Notes: generated by a model from the sequence alone, not told the origin. DNA of 64,000 nucleotides from Tumebacillus algifaecis (GCF_002243515.1 NZ_CP022657.1:92001-156000); one strand, 5' to 3'. Counted from the first letter of the stretch, positions 26,568 to 36,879 are shown. Numbers and translations are program-made.

Positions 26568-28325
26568 ATGTGGGGATTACGAGCCTTTCTAAAGCCATAT
26601 TGGAAATTTGCCTTGCTTGGTCCGCTTTTTATGCTATTTGAAGTGTTTTTTGATTTGCTACAGCCGATGCTGGCCGCTCGTATTGTGAACTTCGGTGTGG
26701 TCGAACGTGATTTCACGTATATTGAGCACACCGGATTCATGATGGTTGCAGTGGCGCTGTTATCGTTACTTACGGGCGTTGCCTGTAATTTCTTCGCCAG
26801 CCGCGCCTCGCAAAATTTCGGTGCCGATATTCGAGAGGCATTATTCAAGAAGATCCAGACGTTCTCGTTTGAAAATATGGACGCCTTTCAATCAGGTTCA
26901 CTCATTACACGAATGACCAACGATGTGGTACAGGTACAGAACCTGATGCAGACCTTGCTACAAGGCTTGGTGAGGGCGCCGGGCTTGCTCATTGGTAGTG
27001 TCGTGATGGCGCTTCTCATCAATCAGAAGCTGGGGCTCATTCTGCTGGGCACGCTGGTCCTGCTTGTGGTGGTGCTCGTTTTGCTCATCCGGTTTTCGGC
27101 TCCGCTCTTTATGGGGGTTCAGGCCAAACTTGATGCGGTGAATACAAGAATGCAAGAAAATCTCGCAGGCATCCGGGTTGTCAAGGCGTTCGACCGATCT
27201 GATTTTGAAACAAAGCGGTTCACCAAGGTCAATCGGGACTACACCGAAATCTCGATCAAAGCGGCGCGTTACATTGCATTGAACCTGCCAATCGTAACCA
27301 TCATTATGAACACATGCCTCGTTATCATCCTCTTGTATGGCGGGAATTTGGTATGGATGAAATCGGTGCAGGTGGGCGACTTGGTGGCTTTTGTGAATTA
27401 TGTGGTTCAGGTCCTGTCTTCCCTGATCATGGTGAGCGGGCTTTTGATGGGTCTCTCGCAGTCCAATGTGTCCGCAAAGCGCATCCTGGAAGTCTTGAAC
27501 ACACAGCCTCGGATTGAAACGGCGATGCAGAATTCGGTAGCATCCGTTCCGGCTCAGCATGTGAAATTTGAGAATGTGGCTTTTTCCTATTCGGGGTCGG
27601 CCGATTCCAAAGAGCTGGTGCTGAGGGACATCAATCTGGAGGCGGAACAAGGCGAGACGGTTGCCATCATCGGTGCGACAGGAGCGGGGAAATCGACGCT
27701 TGTCCAGTTGATCCCGAGACTGTACGATGCCACGTCGGGCTCCATTCGAATGGACGGCCAAGATATCCGTGAGCTTCCACTCCTTGAGCTTCGTCGCCAG
27801 ATCGGGATGATTCTCCAAGAGTCGTTTCTGTTTACCGGCACGATCCGGGACAATATCGCATTTGGCAAATCGGACGCGACACAGGAGGAAATTGAGGTCG
27901 CCGCGAAGATCGCACAGGCGCATGACTTCATCTCACGGCTCTCAGATGGCTATGATACGGTGCTGGGGCAGAAGGGTGTGAATCTATCCGGTGGGCAGAA
28001 GCAGCGTATCTCCATCGCTCGGGCGTTGTTGATCAAGCCGCCGATCCTCATCATGGATGACAGCACGAGCGCCCTAGACCTTGGAACTGAGAAGCTACTC
28101 CAGCATGCGCTCAGAGATCTCATGAAGAACAGTATCACGTTCTTGATCGCGCAACGCATCACGTCTGTGATCGAAGCCGAGAAGATTCTGGTCATCGAAG
28201 AAGGGGCGATCGTGGGCAGTGGTGCGCATGACGAGTTGATGAGTTCATGCGAGGTTTACATGGACATTTACCGATCCCAATTCGGTCAGCAGGAGGTGCC
28301 GGATGTCCAACAACAATTCAGCTAA
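26568..28325 (+). CDS. ABC exporter half-transporter, degenerate ATP site
   Basis: A 585-residue fused membrane/ATPase half-transporter. Six membrane helices are followed by an ATPase with Walker A GATGAGKSTL, signature LSGGQKQR and Walker B ILIMDDSTSALD. The usual catalytic Glu after Walker B is Asp, and the H-loop His is Gln (LIAQRITS). Such loss is typical of the degenerate partner in heterodimeric exporters such as BmrC/BmrD or TM287/288. Its 3' end overlaps the partner gene by 23 bases. Confidence 0.94.
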   Translation: MWGLRAFLKPYWKFALLGPLFMLFEVFFDLLQPMLAARIVNFGVVERDFTYIEHTGFMMVAVALLSLLTGVACNFFASRASQNFGADIREALFKKIQTFSFENMDAFQSGSLITRMTNDVVQVQNLMQTLLQGLVRAPGLLIGSVVMALLINQKLGLILLGTLVLLVVVLVLLIRFSAPLFMGVQAKLDAVNTRMQENLAGIRVVKAFDRSDFETKRFTKVNRDYTEISIKAARYIALNLPIVTIIMNTCLVIILLYGGNLVWMKSVQVGDLVAFVNYVVQVLSSLIMVSGLLMGLSQSNVSAKRILEVLNTQPRIETAMQNSVASVPAQHVKFENVAFSYSGSADSKELVLRDINLEAEQGETVAIIGATGAGKSTLVQLIPRLYDATSGSIRMDGQDIRELPLLELRRQIGMILQESFLFTGTIRDNIAFGKSDATQEEIEVAAKIAQAHDFISRLSDGYDTVLGQKGVNLSGGQKQRISIARALLIKPPILIMDDSTSALDLGTEKLLQHALRDLMKNSITFLIAQRITSVIEAEKILVIEEGAIVGSGAHDELMSSCEVYMDIYRSQFGQQEVPDVQQQFS

Positions 28326-30165
28326 TCGTTCACATGATAATAAAGGGGCCGCGAATTTAGACCAGATGGGCTTTCATTCGAATCGTGGGCCTCGTCCAGG
28401 TGAAGTGCAGAAGATCAGATCAAAGGACGCGAAGGGAACGGTGCGTCGAATCTGGCATTATCTGAAGCTACATCGTCGGTCGTTGATCGTGGTGGTTGTT
28501 TGTACAGCATTGAGCACTCTATTTTCCCTGCTCGGTCCTTACCTAATCGGCAAAACGATCGATCAATATATCATCCCCCATCAATTTGACGGGATGATCC
28601 GCATGGGCTTGCTCTTATTGAGTGTGTATTTGTTGGGGGCCGTCTCGACGTGGGTGCAACAGTATATGGCTTCGAGCTTGTCACAGGATACGGTTCGGGA
28701 TATGCGCCAGGACTTGTTCAAGCAATACCAGCGGCTGCCTGTGCAGTTTTTTGATCAAAGGGTTCATGGCGAACTGATGAGCCGTACGACCAATGACATT
28801 TCGAACGTCTCCAATACGCTGAACCAGACGGTGGTTCAACTGATCTCCAGCGTGTTGATCCTAGTGGGCAGCTTGGTGATGATGTTGAGCCTTAGTTTGT
28901 GGATGACGCTGATCACCATTCTCACAGTTCCGCTCTTCGCCTTCGTCGCTAAACGCATCACGAAGTACACGAGGGTGTTTTTCTCCGAACAGCAGAAGTG
29001 CTTGGGAGAAGTAAACGGATTTGTACAGGAAAACATATCCGGACTGAAGGTGATCAAGGTGTTCGGCAGGGAGTCTAAGTCTGTCGAGCAGTTTCGCGAG
29101 ATGAATGAGCGATTGCGCTCGATTGGCATCAAGACGCAAACCCTCTCCGGATCAATGGGACCGATCATGAATACCATGCGCAATTTGAGCTTTGTCGTGA
29201 TCGCGATATCTGGAGGCATCTTTGCCTATCATGAGTTGATTACGATTGGGGTTATCGTAGCTTTCCTGACTTATTCCAACCAATTCAGCCAGCCGATCAA
29301 CCAGTTGGCCAATCAGTACAATCTACTCCAGTCCGCGATTGCCGGGGCTGAACGTGTATTTGAAGTGCTGGATCAGGAGCCGGAAACGACAGAAGAAATT
29401 CCGTTCGCGCCGAAGCATCCGTTCAAGGGCGAAGTGGTGTTTGATCGTGTGAATTTCGGGTATAAGCCGGATGTTGCGGTGCTGAAGAATTTGTCTCTTC
29501 ACGCCTCACCCGGTCAGATGATTGCCTTGGTCGGCCCAACAGGCGCCGGTAAAACGACCATCATTAATCTGTTGACGCGATTCTATGAAATTCAGTCTGG
29601 GCAGATCTTGATCGACGGCGAAAATATTCGACAGATCGACAAGCATGCATTAAGGCAGCAAATTGGACTGGTTTTGCAGGACGCCTATGTGTTCTCCGGA
29701 ACGATACGGGATAATATTCGATATGGACGGCTAGACGCAACGGATGAGGAAGTGGAACAAGCGGCCTGGCTCGCCAATGCGGACACGTTCATCCGAAAGC
29801 TGCCAAATGGTTATGACACCTACCTGAGCGCAGAGGGCGGCAATCTAAGCCAAGGACAGCGGCAGTTGCTTACCATTGCCCGAGCTGCGCTTGCGAATCC
29901 GGCGATACTTATCCTAGATGAAGCGACGAGTAGTGTGGATACGCGAACGGAGCTTCATATTCAAGAGGCAATGAAAACTCTGATGAAGGGGAGAACTAGC
30001 TTCGTCATTGCCCATCGTCTAAGCACGATCCGGGAGGCGGATAAAATTCTCGTTATTAATGATGGAACGATTATGGAACAGGGTTCGCATGAGGAGCTGT
30101 TGGAGCAGAAAGGCTTTTATGCGAATTTGTATCTCAATCAGTTCACACAGGGACAGGTGAGTTAA
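28303..30165 (+). CDS. ABC exporter half-transporter, consensus ATP site
   Basis: A 620-residue partner of the preceding half-transporter. It has a hydrophilic N-terminal extension of about 50 residues, six membrane helices, and a complete ATPase: Walker A GPTGAGKTTI, signature LSQGQRQ, Walker B ILILDEATSSVD with catalytic Glu, H-loop IAHRLST. Together they form one canonical and one degenerate site, the layout of multidrug exporters. ATG 28303 with AGGAGGTG upstream lies inside the preceding gene. Confidence 0.94.
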   Translation: MSNNNSANRSHDNKGAANLDQMGFHSNRGPRPGEVQKIRSKDAKGTVRRIWHYLKLHRRSLIVVVVCTALSTLFSLLGPYLIGKTIDQYIIPHQFDGMIRMGLLLLSVYLLGAVSTWVQQYMASSLSQDTVRDMRQDLFKQYQRLPVQFFDQRVHGELMSRTTNDISNVSNTLNQTVVQLISSVLILVGSLVMMLSLSLWMTLITILTVPLFAFVAKRITKYTRVFFSEQQKCLGEVNGFVQENISGLKVIKVFGRESKSVEQFREMNERLRSIGIKTQTLSGSMGPIMNTMRNLSFVVIAISGGIFAYHELITIGVIVAFLTYSNQFSQPINQLANQYNLLQSAIAGAERVFEVLDQEPETTEEIPFAPKHPFKGEVVFDRVNFGYKPDVAVLKNLSLHASPGQMIALVGPTGAGKTTIINLLTRFYEIQSGQILIDGENIRQIDKHALRQQIGLVLQDAYVFSGTIRDNIRYGRLDATDEEVEQAAWLANADTFIRKLPNGYDTYLSAEGGNLSQGQRQLLTIARAALANPAILILDEATSSVDTRTELHIQEAMKTLMKGRTSFVIAHRLSTIREADKILVINDGTIMEQGSHEELLEQKGFYANLYLNQFTQGQVS

Positions 30166-30181
30166 TCAAATAACGACAGGG

Positions 30182-30281
30182 AAAGAAGCGATCAAGAAGA
30201 AGGAAGCAGGGAAGTTGCTTGGTCATCGAGGGGAAAAGCATTTCGTCGGGGGAGTTCGCCGATGTGCTGAACTGGGGAAGG
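30182..30281 (+). pseudogene. Fragment of a second rlmH with internal deletion
   Basis: The sequence GAAGCGATCAAGAAGAAGGA parallels the interior of rlmH at about 12031-12050. It reads EAIKKKEAGKLL, then, after loss of about a dozen residues, VIEGKSISSGEFADVLN, matching EEMIKKKEADKLL and AIEGKGLTSEDFAAHLD of the intact gene. No start or end is present. It shows that material from another rlmH locus was carried into this region. Confidence 0.65.
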
Positions 30282-30550
30282 GGTATAACGTAATAGTCCG
30301 CTTTTCCTTTTGTAAAATAAAAATCTATTTATGCTTTTCTCTTGACTCTTGCGGTGCCCTGATGTAAGCATTAAGATACAGCATCCAGTTGCATACCCAT
30401 AACGATAAAGGGTCTGAATAAGACCGACAACAGTATCGGGTCAGTTTGGCTCTTGAACCAGCCTAAGTTGTCCCAATAGACGTCCGCAACCACATTTGAA
30501 AAGTCTGAGGAATTAAACGTCGGACGCACACAAAGACGAGGAGATGAGTT

Positions 30551-31213
30551 ATGAAACTTTTGCTTACAGCCGGAGGTATCAGTAACAATAGCATACATGA
30601 CGCATTGGTTGACATGCTGGACAAACCGATTGCCGAGTCGAGCGCCCTTTGCATAACCACTGCGTCGTACGCATTACGCGGTGGTGCAGGTCTTGCATGG
30701 CAGTTCTTCAATGGACAGGCCGGCGCACCGATGACTGAGCTGGGCTGGAAGTCCATGGGCGTGCTGGAGCTCACTGCGCTGCCCAGCATCGATAAAGAGC
30801 TTTGGGTTCCTATGGTCAAGGAGACTGACGTTCTACTCGTGAATGGCGGTGACCCGTTGTTTTTGTCTTACTGGATGCAGCAGTCCGGACTGGCAGACCT
30901 CTTGCCGTCGCTGCGGTTAGTCTATGTAGGAATGAGTGCTGGGAGCATGGTGATGGCACCTAACATCGGGGAATTCTTCGTTGGCTGGACTCCACCCAAC
31001 GGTGGTGATGAAACGCTGGGTCTGGTTGATTTTGCGATGTTCCCGCATCTGGATCACGAGATGCTGCCGTATAATACGATGGCGAATGCGGAGAGATGGG
31101 CAGCTGGGATGCAGGGGCCAGCGTATGCAATGGATGATCAAACCGCCATCAAAGTGATCGATGGAGCGGTCGAAGTTGTATCCGAAGGGCATTGGAAACT
31201 GTTTACGCCATGA
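30551..31213 (+). CDS. Peptidase S51 / PepE-like protein
   Basis: A 220-residue class I glutamine-amidotransferase-fold protein. The nucleophile elbow YVGMSAGSM carries Ser in place of Cys as in peptidase E (dipeptidase, Asp-X bonds). The strand start LLLTAGGISN and the VNGGDPLFLSYW block fit the family, and a His is in FPHLDHE. GAGGAG precedes ATG 30551. Monocistronic, in the accessory region. Confidence 0.85.
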   Translation: MKLLLTAGGISNNSIHDALVDMLDKPIAESSALCITTASYALRGGAGLAWQFFNGQAGAPMTELGWKSMGVLELTALPSIDKELWVPMVKETDVLLVNGGDPLFLSYWMQQSGLADLLPSLRLVYVGMSAGSMVMAPNIGEFFVGWTPPNGGDETLGLVDFAMFPHLDHEMLPYNTMANAERWAAGMQGPAYAMDDQTAIKVIDGAVEVVSEGHWKLFTP

Positions 31214-31919
31214 TCTAACTATGCTGCTAGCTTTTTGGGTGCAATCTCGAATGCACCGAGTACTTCAAGTCAATGTTGAGGTATTCCAAGGGATTCCTTT
31301 CAAATACCAATGGCGGAGAATCGAAGACTTCGATTTTGTTGATGTTTGATCGACTTGTTCGGTGACAACCTAGCAGTGATGTACTCGGAGGTCATTTTAT
31401 AAAATTGCATCCCTTAACATGTCATTGGCGATTCCAAGCGAGTCGCCTTTTTGTTGTGTGTGGATGGTCGATAAATCGAGTGGGTAGCGGGCGTAGATCG
31501 GGCAGATCGGCGCGGGAATACTGTTTCCGTTCGCCCTGTGTTTGAAGCCCTGATTACGCTTGGGCAGTGCCGGTCTTAACCCTGTGCTTACTTGGGGTTT
31601 TCAGCGGTACGCCGATAACCACCGACAGCGATATTCGACTTGCAGCCGTATACAGGAGGAAAAGAAAAAGGATCGGACTTAAGCCCGACCCGTGTGCCGT
31701 TTTCCGTGAATAATTCACTTTCTTTAGAACAGGAGCTCATGGAATTAATATATGGTTGAAATTCTGCCACATACGGTGTTGCATTTTATAGCGTGTAACC
31801 GGCGAGGAGAGTTGAATATGCGTGGAGGACTTGCCGTAGGGTATCGCGGCGTCGATGAACGCTTCCATCGTTTTGACCGACTCCGTGACGAGCTTAACGA
31901 GGTAGCTATTTAGCTGAAA
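31214..31919. other. Long region without a convincing gene
   Basis: Only short frames without good ribosome sites. A hairpin GGCGA/TCGCC plus T-run at 31427-31452 looks like a terminator. A stretch near 31270-31349 (VEVFQGIPFKYQWRRIEDFDF) and one at 31818-31913 look like gene fragments, which I cannot place. Confidence 0.4.
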
Positions 31920-33008
31920 TTACCCCACGAGCTCCCCATTAATCGCAATCCGGTTGGCGCCGTAGGACTTGGCGAGATACATCGATTCGTCCGCCGCGCG
32001 AATGAGATCGAGCTCCGTCTTGCCTCCTGCCCAAAGCGTACAGCCGACGCTGGTGGACATCGGCAGTTGAAACTCCTTAATCCGCATCGGCGACTCTAGT
32101 TGCCCGGTCAAACGCTTGGCCACCTGCATCAAGCCGTCGTAGCCATCATTCAGCCATGCCGCGACCACGAACTCATCTCCGCCTACGCGCGCGATCAGAT
32201 CGGATTCGCGAACCGCTTTCTTGATGCGATTCGCGAATTCTACAAGCACGAGATCGCCGACCTCATGTCCGTAAGTATCGTTGCATTGCTTGAATTTATT
32301 CAAATCGAGGTAGAACACCCCGAATATGCCTTCATCTCGACTGGCCCGATTCATCCAACCTTGGAATCGATCGCTAAAGCCTCTACGATTCAGCAGTCCC
32401 GTCAGAATGTCGCGCTCTGTCAATTGAATAAGCTCGCTCTCTAGTTTTTCGCGTCGTTCAATTTCGGCTCTTAATTGAACCAATAATTGCTCGTAATCGT
32501 TCAGAATCCGAATTTTGTCGTCGTAGTTAATTTGCTTGCCTAGCTCCGAGCCCAGGGCGAGCGATAACAACTGCAACGTCTCGATGTCGCGGCTGGAGAA
32601 AGCATCGGGACGGCCGGAGATGACTTTCAACACGCCGACGGCGTTGCTAGATTCGAACAGGGGAATGCAGACCATGCTCCGCGCGCCGACCTTCATACAC
32701 GCTTCCTTGTTGACGCGATCGTCCTGCTGCGTATCCGGTGAATACAAGATTTCCTTCACCGTAACGCACAAGCCCGACAAGCTGCCGTTCTTATTTATTC
32801 GAATTCCGAGATGAGGCTGCAAGGTGCCGCTGACGGCGGCATAAACCATTTCATCGCCCGCCAGCATCTCGATGGTAGAACCGTCGGCATCGGTTAATAG
32901 GCACATCCGATCGCAGATCGTCTGCATAAACAGCTTCAAATCAAAGTTAGATAACAGTATCTGCTGTTGGACTTCCATTATGACTTTAAGGTGAGGGTTC
33001 TCAAACAT
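31920..33008 (-). CDS. GAF-GGDEF diguanylate cyclase
   Basis: Makes cyclic di-GMP from two GTP. The 362-residue product has an N-terminal GAF-type sensor (about 10-160), a coiled linker, and a GGDEF domain with the intact active loop RVGGDEF and an RxxD inhibitory site (RESD) five residues before it, so product inhibition is expected. No membrane segment, so it senses a cytoplasmic signal. GGAGG-like sequence precedes the ATG. Confidence 0.92.
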   Translation of the reverse strand: MFENPHLKVIMEVQQQILLSNFDLKLFMQTICDRMCLLTDADGSTIEMLAGDEMVYAAVSGTLQPHLGIRINKNGSLSGLCVTVKEILYSPDTQQDDRVNKEACMKVGARSMVCIPLFESSNAVGVLKVISGRPDAFSSRDIETLQLLSLALGSELGKQINYDDKIRILNDYEQLLVQLRAEIERREKLESELIQLTERDILTGLLNRRGFSDRFQGWMNRASRDEGIFGVFYLDLNKFKQCNDTYGHEVGDLVLVEFANRIKKAVRESDLIARVGGDEFVVAAWLNDGYDGLMQVAKRLTGQLESPMRIKEFQLPMSTSVGCTLWAGGKTELDLIRAADESMYLAKSYGANRIAINGELVG

Positions 33009-33122
33009 CGTCCCAACTCCTCCATGATTCGCATAGTAATCTGTCGGCCATCATTAAGTAATATGCTAGCACTTTTAACTAGATTTGTCAGCCGAGCTCC
33101 GGACTTTGGGGACAGTAGGGGG

Positions 33123-33140
33123 GAACCCTATCATGAGTAA
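33123..33140 (+). repeat. rlmH 3'-end repeat, copy at 33123
   Basis: GAACCCTATCATGAGTAA, preceded by AGGGGG. In frame it reads RGEPYHE then stop, almost the RGEPYHK end of rlmH. No longer rlmH sequence precedes it. Confidence 0.7.
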
Positions 33141-33732
33141 AATGGGGAAGTGATGGTATGGCAGATTGGTGGCTTGAGGACATGTGTGGAAATTTACACT
33201 AGGCTTCATTCACACGCCTGACCAGTCGGGATTGCTGAGAACCCCCGATCATTTGTTAATATTGCAGGGCTACTAATTGCTTTTGCGGGCCAGAGGAGTA
33301 TAGATATTGGTGCAGACGGTTTGTATGAATGCGATGTTAAATACTTTCGTGAATTTCCATTGCTTAGACCTCCGTGGCCGTCCAAGCTCAAGGGAGGTCT
33401 ACTTCTTTTGTCAGGTTGAGCATACCGATCTAACCCCTATCTTGAGGGGATGAGCCGACCACCCTTGAGGAGCTATTCAGTTGTGTTGATCGTACTCTAT
33501 CATAGGAGAAACCAACGGGGAACGTTAGTTCTATAGATGGTTATGAATAGGGATTTTACCGAACTCGATTTCGAAAGTGATTTTTTTATGATAGATGTGT
33601 TTTGGCGTAACCCTTATTAACAGGCGTTATCAGGATATTTTTTATAAAAAGACATGCATGAGAATATAACAAGACTTCACTTCACAAGATGACAGAAACA
33701 TCAAGGGAAATTGTACGGAGGGTGTAATCATA
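33141..33732. other. Region with relics, no intact gene
   Basis: Holds the toxin-locus relic (33365-33511) and AT-rich sequence. No open frame with a ribosome site was found. Confidence 0.4.
33365..33511 (-). pseudogene. Relic of a type I toxin locus
   Basis: 33430-33511 matches the leader of the toxin at 20140-20259 (ATGAGCCGA, CACCCTTGAGGAGC, TATTCAGTTGTGTTGAT) including a -10-like TGATAGAGT on the - strand. Most of the coding part is missing; what remains can be read as a QKK-stop end followed by an AGACCTCC/GGAGGTCT hairpin (33373-33400). It provides the uninterrupted version of the sequence split by the transposon at 20313. Confidence 0.5.
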
Positions 33733-34440
33733 GAGTAAGTGTTCGGTTGTATTCGGGTCAGTACAGAGACCCAAGCTAAGAGTGTTTAGGGTATCAATTG
33801 AGTCATTGTTTTGAACACTTCCCGGCTTTGGAGAAGCGACACAGCAAAAGTGTTGATCAAAAGGGAACTTGAGAAGTTGTACGTTGGTGTAATCAGAATT
33901 GAGCAACCAAACTACAGCATACATACCAAAGACCCGAATGATTTTCTGATTAACGGAATGATGGAACTCTTGGAAGCTTATGATCGAATGTCCACAAATC
34001 TAATATTGGAACGAGGGAGAAAGGCGAAAGTAAAAGCCTGAGTAAAAGCAAGTGGGGAAACTCCGATAGGCTACAAGTGGTAACATGATGATGAGAAAAA
34101 ACCGATCATTGTAATTGATGAACGGTTTGCTGGAATCGTCAAAATATTTAAATAATACTTAAGGGTTGGAAGTATCGGAAAAGTAAAGAAGTACCTGATC
34201 TAGATGGGAAATAAAATCAACCGTGGGGAAGACTTCACTGATAAGCCGATCCGTAATATTTTGAAAAATGAAATTCTATATAGAAAAGGAGACATGGAAC
34301 AATTTTGAGGTAAGCCGGACGGCATGAAGCGATCATAAACAGAATCACATTCGGGAAAGTACAAACGAAATTGGAGTAACAGAACAAGAGGAACACCGAA
34401 TAAGTCATCAGAGGGGATACCTATTAGGGGTTTAAGGTAA
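33733..34440 (+). pseudogene. Decayed serine recombinase (resolvase/recombinase family)
   Basis: One frame reads CIRVSTETQAKSV (resolvase start), then, after an in-frame loss of about 60 residues, VIVLNTSRLWRSDTAKVLI, IEQPNYSIHTKDPNDFLING, a GRKAKVKA hinge and a recombinase domain (PIGYKW, GSIGKVKKYL, DKPIRNILKNEILY). In-frame stops are at 33736, 33787, 33799, 34039, 34081, 34153, 34201, 34306 and 34336, with no frameshift. Every stop fits a C-to-T change of CAA, CAG or CGA. It could be a lost integrase of one of the cassettes. Confidence 0.75.
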
Positions 34441-34637
34441 GTGAATAGTATTTCGCATTCACTTCTACGCCCTAATAACATATAAAATATAAAACGATTA
34501 ATTTAAAAAATAGGTTGCAGGACTCTTATATAACTGCGGTATAATTAAGAAGTGACCAATTTATGGGGGATTTGTGGTAATACGTCTACCAACTAAGTGT
34601 GAAAGCTTAGTTGATACTTTTTGGGAGTGTGAGAATA

Positions 34638-36809
34638 TTGATCAAAATTGAAAGCCTGCAGATAGAGAACTTTAGGAGCATACGGTCGATCCGTTTAGAA
34701 AATCTGTCCGATGTAAATATATTTATCGGTAAAAACAACGCAGGGAAATCAAATATCCTTCGTGCTATTAATTGTTTTACTAATGCGATTCATTTAGAGG
34801 TAGCCTACTCGACTGGAATATTCACAATTGAAGATATTAATCTAAACAATGACATATCGATAATTGGGATCATAAGAGTAAGGAATCACAAGATTTTGAT
34901 TTGTGTAAGGAGTTTGATAATTAACGGAGAGGTACTATGTCTTATCCTCCCTTTCAGGCTTTTCGAGAATAATAGCCAATTTGATTTCGGGGGATTAATA
35001 GTTAAAATGAATGATACTGTGGAGGAATACGCCAAGGTTATTACGAGGGTAGTACACTCCTACAGGAGGTTAAATTCCCATAACGAAATCATGTATGAAC
35101 TCAAAGAGGATATGACTAAGATTCTCAACAAAGGTCTAAAAGTACCACCCTACGAGGCGATTGACTATATAGAGAAAAATTTTCAATTCTCTCAAAGGAC
35201 ATTTGGATCTATTAGGCAGCATCAGTTCGCTACGGATAATATTGAAGAGGAATTAGTGTTTTTCCTCAATAGAGAAATTGAGGGTCGTAAAGCGGCTATT
35301 GATCGTAATACGAAAATGCTACTATCTTATGGAGAGGACGTATTAAAGTTTTGGACAGTCAATTACTATAGTCAAAATAGAGCATCTGTAGGTCGAGATT
35401 TTATTTGGGAAAAAGGCAGAATAACGATGCGTCCATTGGTTACATCTGGGAATGTTTTATATCAAAATGAAATTAAGTCTGAATTAGATGAGAAGGATGT
35501 AAGTGCACTTTTCACTTTGAAAAACAGAAAAGAGCATCATCAAAGGTGGGAAAATATAAAAAAGGCTGCTAAGAAGGTACTCGACATTGAATTAGATGTC
35601 TTTTGGAATGAAGAGCAGGTCCCCACGATTGATGTTGATAAAAAATGGGTCAATCTGAATGGAACAGGCATCCGTGAAGTACTTCGAACCATCCTTGATT
35701 TAAATCTAGAGGACGTAGATATTGCACTAATGGAGGAGCCGGAAATCCACTTGCATTTTGACCTTGAACTGAAGCTCAGTCAATATCTCCTCTCTAAAAG
35801 CCAAGATACGCAAATTTTCATAACAACACATTCCACTGCATTTGTAGAAAATGCACAAAACCAATCCGTCTTCCTTGTGAAAAAAGATGTTATCGAGACC
35901 CGAGAGCAAATAATCACCCAGGTTTCTCCATTACCTGCAAATAACCTAATTGATGCAGCCAAGGAGCTCGGAGTAAACGTTAATGCTCTGCTGATTCAAA
36001 AGGTTCTTGTATACGTAGAAGGAAAGACTGACCGATTCATAATGGAGAGCTATCTTAGAAAGTATCATGACAATATTTATAACAGTATCGGATTCGTGGA
36101 TATGAAAGGCGAGTCCAATTTCGAGCATTATGCTGAAGCCTCCTCCATGAAAGTCTTCGAGAATAGCCAACTTAAAACGTTTTTCATTCTCGACTCTGAC
36201 AATAGGACAGATGCCTCGATGGAACAAAAAAAGAAGGACCACCCGGAAGGCAGTAAACTTCATTTCTGGACAGGTAGCTGTATTGAGACATTGTTCCTAT
36301 CTCCCGAGATATTGCTAAAGTTTATTCACTCTAAAACGAATAATCCTGAAATTAGCTTGAAAGAAGTAACTGAGAAACAAGAAAAGATTTTGAATGACCT
36401 GAAACTTAGTGCCTTTAGAAAGTATCTTCGCGAAGAGTATTTACGGCCGGTCTCTCTCAAAAGATCTAAGAAGAAGTGGGAACCTGTTCATGATTTTGAA
36501 CAAGTGAGGGCATGGTTTACAAACAAAAAGCAGGAACTTCAGGAAAAGGCAAACCGAGAAGTGGATGTGGACAGTGCCTTTCAGTCATTCAACGATAATT
36601 GGGAGGCCGACAAGTTCAAGCGAGTCCCTGGAGATAAGTTCCTAGAAGTTTTTTGCAAGGAATTCGGTTCATTTACCTACGACAAAGACTTGAACAATGT
36701 GGATCACTTAATAGGCTCTTTAGAACATACTGAATGGCCAAAGGAATTCGTGGAAGTCATGGCTCGAGTGGTTGGTGCAGTTCGTGAATCTGGTGCCGGT
36801 AACGACTAA
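34638..36809 (+). CDS. OLD-family ATP-dependent nuclease (AAA + TOPRIM)
   Basis: About 723 residues. An N-terminal SMC-like ATPase (FIGKNNAGKSNILRAI Walker A; a late Walker B ALMEEPEIHLH) and a C-terminal TOPRIM nuclease (VLVYVEGKTDRFIMESY, then FILDSDN) are the layout of OLD proteins, several of which defend against phage. The start is probably TTG 34638 after GGGAG; the frame is open to 34611. No UvrD-like helicase follows, so it is not a Gabija pair but a stand-alone OLD protein. Low GC suggests transfer. A strong terminator follows. Confidence 0.88.
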   Translation: MIKIESLQIENFRSIRSIRLENLSDVNIFIGKNNAGKSNILRAINCFTNAIHLEVAYSTGIFTIEDINLNNDISIIGIIRVRNHKILICVRSLIINGEVLCLILPFRLFENNSQFDFGGLIVKMNDTVEEYAKVITRVVHSYRRLNSHNEIMYELKEDMTKILNKGLKVPPYEAIDYIEKNFQFSQRTFGSIRQHQFATDNIEEELVFFLNREIEGRKAAIDRNTKMLLSYGEDVLKFWTVNYYSQNRASVGRDFIWEKGRITMRPLVTSGNVLYQNEIKSELDEKDVSALFTLKNRKEHHQRWENIKKAAKKVLDIELDVFWNEEQVPTIDVDKKWVNLNGTGIREVLRTILDLNLEDVDIALMEEPEIHLHFDLELKLSQYLLSKSQDTQIFITTHSTAFVENAQNQSVFLVKKDVIETREQIITQVSPLPANNLIDAAKELGVNVNALLIQKVLVYVEGKTDRFIMESYLRKYHDNIYNSIGFVDMKGESNFEHYAEASSMKVFENSQLKTFFILDSDNRTDASMEQKKKDHPEGSKLHFWTGSCIETLFLSPEILLKFIHSKTNNPEISLKEVTEKQEKILNDLKLSAFRKYLREEYLRPVSLKRSKKKWEPVHDFEQVRAWFTNKKQELQEKANREVDVDSAFQSFNDNWEADKFKRVPGDKFLEVFCKEFGSFTYDKDLNNVDHLIGSLEHTEWPKEFVEVMARVVGAVRESGAGND

Positions 36810-36879
36810 GCTTATTTAGAGTGATAACTTCAGATTGACTGTGTTCTTGAGCCGATTAGTAAACAAGGATAGATTGGAG

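Noticed and set aside
26958-27923. 321-codon - strand frame inside the ABC exporter gene
   Set aside because: Shadow of the exporter; composition (His/Gln/Arg rich) is typical of antisense frames.
34611-36809. Gabija defence system (GajA)
   Set aside because: The OLD-type protein fits, but no UvrD-like GajB gene follows; the next gene is a convergent DUF91 nuclease.
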